A stretch of 64,000 nt of DNA from Silene latifolia (taxonomy: Eukaryota > Streptophyta > Magnoliopsida > Caryophyllales > Caryophyllaceae), in assembly GCF_048544455.1 (NCBI RefSeq), contig NC_133536.1, forward strand, positions 193,567,325 through 193,631,324. Direction: 5' to 3'. Below the pieces are notes generated by a model. The model did no database searches, was not told the DNA's origin, and saw nothing but the letters and a program-made list of their open reading frames with translations. Shown in pieces: positions 12,048 to 23,620 of this stretch (position 1 is the stretch's first letter; the number at the start of each line of letters is the position of its first letter). The position numbers and the translations under genes are program-made.

Positions 12048-13392
12048 TGTAACACCCCCAAATACCGAGGAGCCTTAACCAGACCTTCCTTAGCATATAA
12101 GGGCATTACCATCTCGGTTGCCCGAGGTAAGTAATAATCAAAAGTCGATAAAAGAACAATTATAGTTAAATTTACAAGTGTTACAACCAACTAACAAAAT
12201 AAAGAAACAACTCGTCAGCTACACGCTATCACTATCAGAACTCGTGAAGACTCATCCCCGCCAGGACTCCAGCTATCAACCACATCAACACCTGCTAAGA
12301 TTGACTGCTCACCATAAGGGATCACGGCAGACACATAAACAAACAAGACAACCACACAAGGTCAGTAACTGAGATAAGGCTCAACATAAACCAACAACAA
12401 TTGCCAACACAATACAAACACAACCAGTCACACACAATCACACCCACTCCAATCATTCTCCGTCACCGACTGTCCACTGGACTAGCCCTGCCAGTGGGGG
12501 ACCGCAGCCGTTCCCACCTAAGCCCCGCTCATCATACTGAGCGATAACCCTGTCCCATTAATGTGCACATCTCCTCCCGTGGCGGGTTCCACGGAGGGCG
12601 AAACTTGGGCGTGAAGCCACTCCCGCAAGTGACTCCACTCAGCCGAGGACGCACCTCGAGAACCAGACACAATCAATAACAGACAGCTGCAATACAACAA
12701 CAACCCACAAACTGCATACACCAACCGATTACCGCATACACTCTGCCACACAAACACAACAACAACACAACAACCACGACATAACAACCACGATACAACA
12801 ACCGACACACTAGACCATCCACAGAAACTGAGTAGGCGAACCTACCTTTAAGCGACTACAACGATTCCAGGCCCATACACGCAATACCCAGCAATCAAGC
12901 AACACCTATATACACAACACAATCATCTATCACTATCAAACTAACCCTAACTGAAAAGACAAAGATACAGGTGATGATGACGACATACCTACAAGAGGAG
13001 ACCTGGCAAAGGACCGCTACCCGACTCAAGCTATGCTCTCCTAAGGCACAAGGACCTTCAAAGGCTTCCATGGAGGTTATATGGTGAAGGGAAGGGAAAG
13101 AGGCGACCTAAAGATCCGAAGAAATGAGGCGGAAATGATTTGTGGTTTTAACAAAACACGATTATAAACCCTCGCTGAAAAGACGCTATTCGATCGCGTG
13201 GCCCACCTACTCGATCGAGTGGCCCCTACTCGATCGAGTATCCAAGCTAATCGATCGAGTAGCCTCTACTCTATCGAGTACCACCCACAACTCAAAACAC
13301 AGGATAACTTTGGTACGCAATTCTAAGGACTATTACTGCTCCCAAGGTCGATCAACGCTGGTCAACGGGTCTCTAAAAGGGCGGGTATTACA
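12048..13392 (-). repeat. 5' LTR of the non-autonomous element, 1345 bp
   Basis: Uninterrupted partner of 4520-6926. Ends TGTAACACC / GGGTATTACA. CTCGATCGAG palindromes occur at 13186-13282. Confidence 0.92.
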
Positions 13393-13863
13393 CCAATGGT
13401 CAAAGGTCTCGGGAGCTTTGTGAGGCGGGCTTGGGTCTAACCCAAAATGAGAGGCAAAAGTCGGTAAGGTCAAGGAGTAATCCTTATTCATTAACCGGAA
13501 ATGCAAAAAGGCGGCTTTTTGGTTTTGTCGATGCTTGTCAATTCGGAGTGAGCTCAAAAATTCCCAAGTTAGACGGGAATAGGTCTTTTCATGAATGTCA
13601 TGCATAAATTTCATACCAACACCCTCAAATAAATCTTGGGTCACTCGGTCTAACCCTAGCTCTCGCATAGATTGTCTATCAATAAAACGAGTTGGAGTAA
13701 AGGGGCATTGTTTGAAAAGTACGAATTTACCTTTCATAGTGACGGAAGAGAACTTGAGATCCGGGAATGCCAGATCGGGGCTCATGTCGGATGCCGCGGT
13801 GGCCACCAACTCGGCTTGTTGTAAAGCCAAATCCCCCTGTCTAACTCTCTTTTTGGGTGTCAT
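13393..13863 (-). pseudogene. Athila third ORF, upstream half
   Basis: The minus-strand frame from 13863 begins MTPKKRVRQGD and shows TRFIDRQSMRELGL, MKFMHDIHEKTYSRLTWEFL and FRLMNKDYSLTLPTFASHF, the ATHILA ORF-1 pattern. At 13393 it runs into the inserted LTR element. The continuation is at 4519 and below. It lies about 0.9 kb after the end of pol on the same strand. Fossil. Confidence 0.75.
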
Positions 13864-14780
13864 TGATGTTTTTGAGAGAGGGTTAATGGAGGGAAGGAGG
13901 GTTGTAGTGGTTTGTTGGTGTTTGAATGGTGGTTGGAGGTGTTGGTTGGTGATTTGAGAAGTGTCGTGCGAAAAATATGAGGGGTTTTAAATATTTTTGT
14001 GTTATTCAATGCGTCAGAGTACTCCCAGCCGGCCAGAAGACCGGCTGTCGGTGCCCCGGTTGGGAGTACAGGCCAAAATTGAAAAATCTTAAAAACTTAC
14101 AGCAAACTCCCAGCCCGCCAGAAGATCGGCTGCCGGTACCCCGGCTGGGAGTACACCCTTAACCTCAACTTCTCACAAATGCGTTCCCAACCGGCTGGGA
14201 CTACTCTCCTTCCAATTTCTACCCATTTTTCCTCATGGGGTGCTCCTAGCCGGTGGACCGGCTGTCGGCCGACCGGCTGGCACCCCCTCTTCTTCCTTTT
14301 TTCACCCCTTTTTTTTTGTATATGCGCTCCCAGCCGGTGGACCGGCTGCCAGCTGGGAGACACCTCCTCATTTCTTCAAAAAAAATTCAACAACTTTCCA
14401 GGAACTTCCCAGCCGGTCTGGGGAGCGGCTGTCGGTGCCCCGGCTGGGAGTTCATTCATCTCTAATTTCTTCAAAAATCCTCTTAAAAGTTACAGCTAAC
14501 TCCCAACCGGTCCAGGGAGCGGCTGCCGGTACCCCAGCTGGGAGTTCATGTGCTCGCATTTTCTTCAATTTACCCTTAGTTTTATTTCACTTCTTCAATT
14601 GGCCTCGAAATGCGTGTTTTTGTCTTTCGAAGCCGATTCATCAAGTCGGGAAAAGGCCAATTGAAGGTCATAAACTTGTTCTTCATAAAAAACCCAATTT
14701 CTTCATAATGACATTCCGTCATTAACTAAATTGCCAAGTACAATGGATCCAAAATTCTCATTTACCTATCTACATGCATG
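13864..14780 (-). other. hairpin-rich spacer between Athila pol and the third ORF
   Basis: Non-coding. At 14020-14548 it holds six ~35-50 bp inverted-repeat units and one shorter one, with cores CCCAGCCGG ... CCGGCTGGGAG. The same kind of unit occurs four times in the 5' LTR (21949-22260). Plus-strand reading frames through here only reflect the repeats. Confidence 0.75.
14020..14548. repeat. array of GC-rich inverted-repeat units
   Basis: Units at about 14020-14069, 14104-14153, 14182-14202 (short), 14241-14284, 14326-14362, 14405-14452 and 14499-14548. Each starts CTCCCAGCC and ends GGCTGGGAG around a GGCTGCCGGT/GGCTGTCGGT centre, so each can fold into a hairpin. The surrounding sequence is AT-rich, which makes them stand out. 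Confidence 0.85.
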
Positions 14781-17700
14781 CTATGTACAATTGGTGGTTC
14801 TTGTGGAACTCCACCAAACCATTTCTTGTTCAAGCTTGAAATTACTCATCCTCCAAGGATGGGGGATCTTCCAATTCAATTTCATTTCGGGTCTCGAGGG
14901 TTGACCCTCATAAATGTACTTGACTCGATGTCCATTCACCTTGAAGCATTCTCTTTTGTTATTCTTCAGTTCAAATGATCCATAAGGAAACACGGTAACT
15001 ACCTCAAAGGGTCCCGACCACCGAGACCTCAATTTCCCGGGAAATAGTTGAAACCGGGAGTTGAAGAGTAGTACTTTATCTCCTATAACAATTTCCTTCC
15101 TTGTGATCTTCGAGTCATGCCATTGCTTGGTCCTTTCCGTGTAAAGTTTAGCATTATCATAGGCATCCATCCTCAACTCATCAAGTTCATTAAGTTGAAG
15201 GAATCGCTTGTTCCCCGCGACATCCGAATCATAGTTGAGCTCCTTAAGAGCCCATCTTGCTTTATGCTCTAACTCAAGTGGTAAATGGCAAGACTTCCCA
15301 TAAACCAAACGGTAAGGAGTAGTGTCAATTGGGGTTTTGTATGCTGTTCTTAGGGCCCACAACACATCATTGAGCTTAGCACTCCAATCTTTCCTAGATT
15401 TGTTCACAACCCGCTCCAAAATAGCCTTAATTTGTCGATTTGATACTTCCACTTGCCCGTTGGTTTGGGGGTGGTATGCAAGAGCTACTTTGTGGTGGAC
15501 ACCGTACTTTTTGAGAAGAGAGTAGATGGTGCGGTTGATGAAGTGTGACCCACCATCACTTATAACGGCTCGGGGAGCTACAAAACGGGGGAAAATGTAA
15601 TCTTTGAATAGCTTGGAAACTACCTTTGAATCATTGGTAGGGGCGGCGATTGCTTCAATCCATTTGGACACATAATCCACCGCAACCAATATGTATTGGT
15701 TGCCAAATGAAGATGGAAATGGTCCCATGAAATCCATGCCCCATACATCGAAGAGCTCCACCTCTAAAATTTTGTTCAAAGGAATTTCATCTCTTCTTCC
15801 AATATTACCTCTTCTTTGACAAGAATTGCAAGAGTGAACCATGGCATATGCATCTTTGAACAAGGAGGGCCAATAGAAGCTACAATGAAGAACCCGGTCA
15901 TGGGTCCTAGAGGTGGACAAATGCCCTCCATAAGTAGTAGAATGACAAACTTGAAGAATTGCTTGACCTTCTTCTTGAGTAACACATCTTCGATAAATCC
16001 CATCATTGCATCTTCTATATAGGAAAGGATCTTCCCATACATATCTCCTAGACTCATACCTCAACTTCTTCCTAGCTTGGTTGTCAATTTCTTTTGGGGT
16101 AAAGTTAGAGCTCAAGTAGTTAGCTATATCCGCATACCAAGGGTCGGAATGCATGATAGCTAAGATAGAGTCATCGGGCAACCACACGTCAATAGGGATT
16201 CCATCATCATCATCCCCTCGGGATTCTCTAGTCAACCTTGACAAATGATCCGCAACAAGGTTCTCGGATCCCGGCTTATCTTTGATAATAACATCAAATT
16301 CTTGTAACAACAAAACCCAATGAATCAACCTTGGTTTAGCATCTTTCTTGACCATGAGTTGCTTGATGGCGGTATGATCCGTGTAGACAATGACTTGGGA
16401 ACATAAGAGATAAGGCCGGAACTTCTCAAAGGCATACACCACCGCCAACATTTCTTTTTCCGTGGTGGTGTAGTTGCATTGTGCATTGTCTGGGGTGTTG
16501 CCTATGTATGCTATCACGTGAAGCTTCTTATCATGTCTTTGGCCTAAGACCGCCCCTGATGCGAAATCACTTGCATCACACATTAGTTCAAAGGGGAGAT
16601 CCCAATTAGGCGGTTGCACTATCGGAGCCGACACCAAGGCTTGTTTAAGCCTACAAAAACTTTCAAGACAAGCATGATCAAATACTAAGGGAGTGTCTTT
16701 AGCTAAAAGGGAGGTGAGGGGTTTAGCGATTTTCGCAAAGTCTTTGATAAAACGTCGATAGAACCCTGCGTGGCCTAAGAAACTTCTCACACCCTTGACA
16801 TTTGTGGGTGGGGGAAGTTTCTCAATCACTTCCACTTTTGCTTTATCCACTTGGATCCTCTCTTTAGAAATCACATGACCTAGAACTACACGCTTTTGTA
16901 CCATAAAATGGCACTTCTCCCAATTCAATTTCAAGTTATATCGAATGCATGTTTGGAGAACAAGGGAGAGATTCTTTAGACAATCCTCAAAGGAGGTGCC
17001 ATGGACACTAAAATAATCCATGAACACCTCCATAGACTTCTCTAGAACTCGGAAAAGATAGACATCATTGCCCGTTGAAATGTCCCGGGAGCGTTGCACA
17101 AGCCAAACGACATTCTTCGATATGCGAAGACACCGTAAGGGCAAGTAAAAGTAGTCTTTGCTTGGTCATCCGGGTGGATGGGTATTTGGAAAAACCCGGA
17201 ATAACCGTCAAGAAAGCAAAAATACTCATGGTTTGCAAGTATCTCGAGCATTTGATCAATAAATGGTAAGGGAAAGTGATCTTTGATTGAGGCGAAATTA
17301 AGTTTCCTATAATCGATACACATTCTCCATCCCGTGACCGGTCGGGTGGAGATGAGTTCACCATCCTCATTCTCAACCATGGTCATGCCGCCCTTTTTTG
17401 GGACGATTTGAACCGGGCTAACCCATTCGCTCCCGGAGATGGAGTAGATAATTCCGGCCTCAAGCAACTTATCAACTTCCTTCCTTACCACCTCCTTCAA
17501 TTTCTCATTTAACCTTCTCATTGGTTGGGCGGAAGGTGTGAATCCATCCTCAAGTGTGATGCGGTGCATGCACACTCGGGGATCGATTCCCGTGAGATCA
17601 TCAAGGCTATACCCAATGGGATTCTTGTTTTCCTTAAGGACTTTCAAGAGTTTTTCTTTTTGGGAAGCCGTTAGGTCCGCATTGATGATCACGGGGAAGG

Positions 17701-18300
17701 AGTGTCTCTCCTCAAGATAGGCATATTCAAGGGATGGGGGCAAAGGTTTGAGATCTACCTTAGGAGGGCTCGGACCCTCAACTTCATCCAAGATAGGTGG
17801 AAGGACTTCATAGTCTTCCTCCAAATGCTCCCCCGAGCACTTATCTTTAGCTTCTTCAATAGCTTCTTTCAATATGTCTATGGAGTAGACACTTTCAAAC
17901 ATAGGTTGTGACATGGCCCCGGTCAAAGAGAATTCAACAACATTCCCTCCGACCTTGAAGGTGAGCTTCCCCTCTTTGACACTAATGTTAACATCTCCGG
18001 TTGCTAGGAAAGGTCTTCCTAGAATGATTGGTGTTTTTTATCCTCCGGAATATCAAGTACAACGAAATCCGCCGGGATATAGAAGTTGCCAACCTTGACC
18101 GGTACATCCTCAATCACACCCATCGGTCTTTGTAGCGATCTATCCGCAAGTTGTAGTGTCATGGAGGTGGGAATCATGTCATGTAACCCAACTTTCTTTG
18201 CAATGGGAAGAGGTAGAATGCTAACACTAGCACCAAGATCACAAAGTGCCCTTTTTATGCTCACATTACCCACCGTGCACGGGATGGAAAAACTACCCGG
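14781..18300 (-). pseudogene. Athila pol remnant: protease, RT, RNase H, integrase
   Basis: In minus-strand order: a protease region with ALCDLGASVSILPLP (about 18270-18220); RT with [42 protein letters not shown] and [10 protein letters not shown] (about 17340-17000); RNase H with [18 protein letters not shown] and [12 protein letters not shown]; and integrase with [21 protein letters not shown] and [17 protein letters not shown]. An LTR-proximal tail ([15 protein letters not shown]) ends near 14781. Domain order and motifs fit the Athila/Tat branch of Ty3/Gypsy. Fossil, broken, with a few breaks. Confidence 0.9.
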
Positions 18301-18303
18301 ATC

Positions 18304-20701
18304 TTATAATTTCTCCGGCATGGGATTGAGTAATATTGCACTACATTCTCCTCTAAGAGGGACAAGTCCATCTCCTCCAATGCTTATCTTCTTGGTCAAC
18401 ACATCCTTCAAGAATTTTGTGTTGAGTGGCATTTGTGTCACTACCTCGGTGAAAGTTAATGAAACTTCAAGCTTCTTAAACATGTCCAAGAATTTGGAGA
18501 ATTTCCTCTCCTTATTCATGGCTCTTCTATTAGGAAATGGAATCGGAGGGTTAATGGTCTTTTTGGGAGATGAGGCTTGCTTGGTGTTAGCTACCTCACT
18601 TGCTTCTTTACCTTTCTCTTGGTTTCTTTCAACCACTTCCTCTTGGTCTCTTTCAACCACTATCTCTTCCAACACAAAATTGTCATCATCTTCAACATAG
18701 CCACTCACCTTCCCTTTCTTGGTGTGGTCAGCCCGACTTGATGGTGAGGGAGATGGACTTTCCTCACCATCTCTCATCACATCTCTCTTCCTCTTAGCTT
18801 CATAGTCCTTGTAGGTATCTTCCAAGTATTTACCACTCCTCAAGGTTACCACATGGGCTTGTTGGTGTGGTGGTGGTCCATCCCTAGGATGTGAGCCTTG
18901 AGGTGGCAATGAGTGAGGATCTCTTTGAGAAGAATAAGGGCTTTGGTTTTCCATATATGAATCAAATGTCCTTTAATGTGCTTGGACATTTGATAACTCG
19001 GTCTTAAAAGCTTTGAATTGGTTGTCCACTTTGGCATCCATATCCCTTAGCAATTTCTCAATGGAAGAGTTGGGATTGGGTGGTTCTATGTATTGTTGGT
19101 TTTGTGGAGGTTGGTTGAAATTTTGTTGTTTCTGATACCCTTGTTGTTTGTATCCTTGTTGTTGGTTGTATGGTTGATGAGATTGTTGTTTTGAGTGGTA
19201 GTTTTGATGTTGGTATGGAGGGTTTTGATTTTGGTTGCGGTTGCGGTAGTTGTCTCTTTGATGGGGTGGGATGTAGTTTGGATTAACATATTGTATTTGG
19301 CCTCGGTAGTTAGAGCCTTGGCCTTGGTTTTGATGATATTGCCTAGAGTGATCGGGTTTGAGTGGAGGCATATATTGAGGTTGTTGATATTTGGGATCCA
19401 AGGGTTGTCCCGCATATGAAAGCTTTTGGTCTTGATTAGGGAAGGCATGGTAGAGGGTCTCATAACGTTGGTAGAAGACCCTTAGTGCACCTTGCCCTTG
19501 AAGAGCAAAGCACTCTTGTTGATCTTCTTGAGGGATAGATGAACAATAATCAATGGTGTGCCCCATACCGCCACAATACTCTCAAATCATTTGAGGAGGA
19601 TAGTGCGAAGGTGGAGACCTTGGTTCTTGGACACAATAGACCTTGGAGTGGCTAGGTCCACTTTCATTAGCACGCTTTGATTCTCCTTGCTTCTTTGCCA
19701 ACTTGAACTCTTCAAATTCCTTTGTCAAGTTATCCAATTTTGCCTTATACTCCAACTCTACCTCGGAAGGTCCTTCACTTTTGTAATCCACATCTCTAGC
19801 ATAACTACTCTCTATCTCAGAAATGTTTTGAATCATTTCCGTGATTTGAGCATTGTTCATTCCATCAAAATTTCCACCCGATGCCGCCACAATCATGTCC
19901 CAGAACCTTTGCTCAAGAGTTTAGAAAAAGGTTTGGGTGGTCATCCATTTCGGGATGCCATGGTATGGACAAGATTATAGAAGGTCTCTAAACCACTCCC
20001 AAGCTTCACTTAGAGTCTCCATTGGTCTTTGTTTAAAAGTTTGGATCTCATGATGAATTCTTGCGGTCTTATAAGGTGGGTAGAACTTGTTGATTAAGGC
20101 CTTGGATAGAGCTTCCGAAGTAGTGAACGTGCCCAGCTCATGGGAGTTCAACCATTTTTTAGCATTGTCTTTCAAGGTGATGGGGAATAGCATCAAGAGC
20201 ATTTGCTCCTCCATCACACCGTTATGCTTGATGGAACCCGCTTTCTCTTTGAAGGAGGTGAGATGCACATGTGTTGGGAGCAAGGGCTTCATAGTTAATA
20301 GCCGAACATGCCCGGTAGGGGTCCGGTCAATTGTAATATCCCATAGGTTGGTCCGCCATGTCTTCGTTTATGAGAATGTTTCGTGGAAATTCGGGTTCGT
20401 TTGTGTGGTTAGAATGTTGTGAGTGAGTTGGTGAGTTTTGTGGTGAGTCGATGGGAGTGTTATGTGGTGGAGAATTATGTGGTGGAGGGTTATATGGAAT
20501 GTGAAGGAGTGATAGGGTGGAAGAAGAGGGTGGTTGGTCTAGGTTATCAGTTGTGGAAATTTGGGTAATTGGTGGATTAAGAAGGGGTGGAGATCCTTGA
20601 ATTGCCGAAAGAGCCAATCTTCTTAATCTTCTTCTTGCCCGGAATGTCTTCTCGATCTCTTGATCAAGTGGGTAGAGAGGTCCAATGTAACACCTATTCA
20701 T
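18304..20701 (-). pseudogene. Athila gag remnant
   Basis: The minus strand starts MNRCYIGPLYPLDQEIEKTF near 20701. The capsid region (20292-19975) has LFPITLKDNAKKWL and FYPPYKTARIHHEIQTF. A coiled-coil-like segment follows (about 19800-19650, KLDNLTKEFEEFKLAKK), then a zinc-knuckle-like start (MGHTIDYCSS) and a Q/N/Y-rich stretch (19566-18973). The C-terminal part is charged (18954-18304, KFSKFLDMFKKLEVSLTFTE). These are standard parts of Athila Gag. Fossil, broken. Confidence 0.85.
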
Positions 20702-20830
20702 GCACTCAACAAAAGATCAAATAGTCCTAATGCAAGAGTTGCACTAGGACAAGGGGAGAAAACAAACAAGCAAACCACAAATAAAAGAACTAAGCTTAGA
20801 TGAAAACAACTAATCCTATCCAATATTATC

Positions 20831-20849
20831 GTCCCCGGCAACGGCGCCA
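20831..20849 (-). other. primer binding site of the Athila element
   Basis: The minus strand reads TGGCGCCGTTGCCGGGGAC, the primer site typical of Athila elements (usually assigned to tRNA-Asp). It is preceded by the LTR end CATCA and the spacer AGTTTT. Confidence 0.9.
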
Positions 20850-20855
20850 AAAACT

Positions 20856-22479
20856 TGATGTAAATTTTATTTGTAGCCTCACAAGTGTACGAGGAAATCA
20901 TGAGTATGTGAGGGTCGAACCCAAGGGACGAAGATTATGGCTCTAAGATTGGTTGTCTAGACACTAGTTTAGTTCAATCTAAAAGGAGGTGGTTTAAGTT
21001 CTAAACTAATGATTAAGATGCAACTAAAGCAAGTAGGAATTTAGACAACAACTAAAATAGTTTAAAACGATGCTTAAGATAATGAATAACAATAATTAAG
21101 AGACTAGTATGTTGGGTTCACTCACATAGCTAAGGGAAGACATGCATAAGATGATAAACTCGAAAGTAAAAGCATAGAAAAGACTCTATCTCTCGATACG
21201 AGACTAATCCCTAAGTTAAGATCGATTAAGACCTCGCCTAATCAACTAAACCACAATTTTATAATGTAATCTTATTTACTAGCCAAGTTCTCACTTAACA
21301 AGCAAAGATAGATAGTGAAAACACTCAAACCCTCATTCAAGCATTAACATAAACACTTAGCATGCATAATAAAATAGAGATGCTTTGACTCTCTATAATC
21401 TTCCTATGCTATAATCTACCCTTATGATGCCATATGAGATCCCCCTTCATCCTAGTAAGGCACTACTAATACATGGATATGGTAACAAGCACAAACGATG
21501 GAGAATTTAGCATAGAATAACCAAGGAGAAACATTTTGCAATTACTACTAACTAAATAATTCAATATGTAAACAAATGAAACAAGAACCACAATAGAGAA
21601 GTGATTATACCAATATTGAACACAAAGTTGCAATTTTTGATTAAATGGAAGAATAATCTTCACCAATCTCCAATTTACAACCCAATACTACTAAATGTAA
21701 ACAATCCAACAACACTATTTCTAAACTATAATAACAAGTAATTAATGATTAATTAAGGAAAGATTAAAGTTTTGATTAAGGGTTTGCATAAGATTAAAGG
21801 AGTAGTTTCAGATCTAGGGTATTGTCTACAATTGATTAAGGGAGGGGGTATTTATAGGTTGCACCACAATTAGGGTGAAATTACAAATGGGCTTCAAAAT
21901 GCGGAGGTGTACTCTGGAAGAAATTTGTGATTTCAAAGTCATCAGGTGTCCTCAGCCGGGGGGCCGGCTGCCGGTGCCTAGCCGGCTGGGAGTACATTGA
22001 CTTTGTCTTTTCTTTGTTGACTTCTTGGCTTCATCTTGCATTCTCAGCCGGTGGGCCGGCTGCCGGTGCCTAGCCCGGCTGGGAGTATTTGGAACTTTCC
22101 TTGATTCTTCCTTTCCTCTTGTTCTCTCAGCCGGGTAGCCGGCTGCCGGTGGCTTGACCGGCTGGGAGTTCGCTGTAACGTTTTCCTAATTAGCCTTATT
22201 GTATACCTTGGAGGAGTCCCAGCCGGCTGACCGGCTGCCGGCCTACCGGCTGGGAGTTCAACTCAGCTTTTCTTCCTCCTTATTCCATACTTAGTCTATC
22301 AAACCGTCTCCTCTGCTCCAATCCCTCCATGTCTGCCTCAATTCCTGCAAGAGGGGCATAATATCATAGTCTAGGGAATCGGAGTACAAAATGCAAGGAA
22401 TAACGTATAAAACCGACTCAAATTAAGTCGGAAAGTATGCAAATAGAGGAGGAAGATGGTGCAAATGAATGCTATATCA
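20856..22479 (-). repeat. 5' LTR of the Athila element, about 1.62 kb
   Basis: On the plus strand it starts TGATGTAAATTTT next to the PBS and ends GAATGCTATATCA. The terminus on the minus strand (TGATATAGCATTCATTTGC) has the TG start expected of an LTR. It holds four GC-rich hairpin units at 21949-22260. The outer TSD would be GTGGT (22480-22484), but the partner is off-window. The right boundary is inferred from the terminus only. Confidence 0.78.
21949..22260. repeat. four GC-rich hairpin units inside the Athila LTR
   Basis: Units at about 21949-21994, 22041-22088, 22124-22171 and 22215-22260. They share the core CTCAGCCGG, GGCCGGCTGCCGGTG and CCGGCTGGGAG with the units at 14020-14548, spaced roughly 85-95 bp apart. 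Confidence 0.85.
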
Positions 22480-22847
22480 GTGGTGACATTTTAAACTTGA
22501 CAACATATGTGGCCATATTAAGCTTAGATGTTACCCTTTCAGTTCACGTCAAACCACCCAAACAGAGGTAAAATAAACGCTGATAAGAAGGTCACATTGG
22601 AACTTAACCCATGAACATTTTTCGATTACATGGTCACATTTCTGCTTTACCATCTACTGTGCTTGTCTGTTCCTTGGATCTTTTTTTTTTTCACCCATTG
22701 CAGCTACCATTTTCACCACTTTTTCAAGCGCACCTGCATGCCAGCATAACCCATTACTAGTGCGCAAAAAACATAACAAGTCTAATATCAATCAAACAAC
22801 AACTTTGTTAAGCCACTGACTTCCCCTTCCTTTTCACTGTCTTCCCT

Positions 22848-23006
22848 TTATTCATCGCCTTCCTCATCGCCACTACCTTCCGTCTCCTTCGAAATCTCGT
22901 CTGAACCATCACTTGCTTCACTTTCATCATTCTCCACCTCCGGCTCTGCAAATGTCACCTTCCCTTTATCCTTCTGCAACGGCTGCTTTTCATATCTTTT
23001 TTTCTC
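22848..23006 (-). pseudogene. unrecognised acidic C-terminal coding fragment
   Basis: A short minus-strand frame reads EKQPLQKDKGKVTFAEPEVE then NDESEASDGSDEISKETEGS and ends GDEEGDE before a TAA stop at 22850-22848. The biased, strongly acidic ending and the clean stop look like the last exon of a nuclear protein gene, not random AT-rich sequence. No start or splice site is evident upstream, and sequence before about 23007 has a stop in this frame. It could be a decayed gene or transposon-captured fragment. I do not recognise the family. Confidence 0.3.
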
Positions 23007-23620
23007 ATGTATTTATTCATGAATAGTGTATAATCAATTTTATGAACAAAAAACACCATAAATTCAACACAGTACATCAATTAAACACCACCATTGAAGC
23101 ATGCAATGTAGCCATTATCACCATTGTCACCATCAAATTTAAATACGAAAAAAATCACAAAAATAAATTATACGAATGTCACCATTTTCTAGTAATAATT
23201 ACTAAACAAAAATTACCACTATCAAATCATCAACTAAAACAATACCACAATACCTTCCATTTTTTTTCTTCGGGAGTGTCCTTTTACCCATTTGTTTTCT
23301 TCTCATCCTCTTCACGAAGCTCGAAAATTGTGACAATAATTTTTTTTGGAGGATTTAAAGATCGAAAATGGTGATGGAGGAGATGATGAAGACCAATATT
23401 ATATTTTTTTTGTAGAGAGAGATGAGGTTGAGAAACGGGAAATGTAGTCAGACAAATTAGTGAAGAGAGAGGTGTATTGAGCCGTAAAACATTGGGAGCT
23501 CCCCATTTTTTTATTTTATATTTTGCTTTTGTCAAATCAACTAAAACCTATTATAATGTCTACACCTACCCCACTAGTATCCATATTAACATAAATGGTA
23601 TCGATTTGCCCCATCTTCAC

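Larger units (their letters stand above)
4520..13392 (-). mobile_element. non-autonomous LTR retrotransposon (LARD-like) with chromovirus-related LTRs
   Basis: A complete LTR-to-LTR structure: 3' LTR 4520-6926, 5' LTR 12048-13392, and a PBS complementary to initiator tRNA-Met at 12044-12033. The purine tract lies just inside the 3' LTR. Flanking 5-mers are CCCAT on the left and CCAAT on the right, which fits a target duplication with one change. Without the nested solo LTR both LTRs measure 1345 bp. Over the first 275 bases I count about 9 differences between them. The 5.1-kb interior has no gag, protease, RT or integrase that I can recognise. It has one degenerate gene resembling the ATHILA ORF-1 family, so the element would depend on an autonomous relative. 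Confidence 0.87.
3515..22479 (-). mobile_element. Athila-type Ty3/Gypsy element, split by nested insertions
   Basis: Reading on the minus strand: 5' LTR (22479-20856), PBS (20849-20831), gag, protease, RT-RNase H-integrase (to about 14781), a hairpin-rich spacer and a third ORF of the ATHILA ORF-1 type. The third ORF is interrupted at 13393/4519 by one LTR element. The element continues to 3515, where the plus-strand chromovirus interrupts it. Its 3' LTR must lie beyond the left edge. The PBS complements the tRNA end typical of Athila elements (TGGCGCCGTTGCCGGGGA) and the pol motifs agree with that clade. It is broken, with two insertions and several breaks in coding sequence, and is older than both inserts. 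Confidence 0.88.

Noticed and set aside
14179-14725. Plus-strand reading frames with repeated SQPAGTT / SRWTGCRP peptides
   Set aside because: They are translations of the GC-rich hairpin units in the non-coding spacer of a minus-strand element.
21949-22260. Hairpins as transcription terminators
   Set aside because: Intrinsic terminators of this kind are bacterial; here they lie in a plant LTR and also in an internal spacer.
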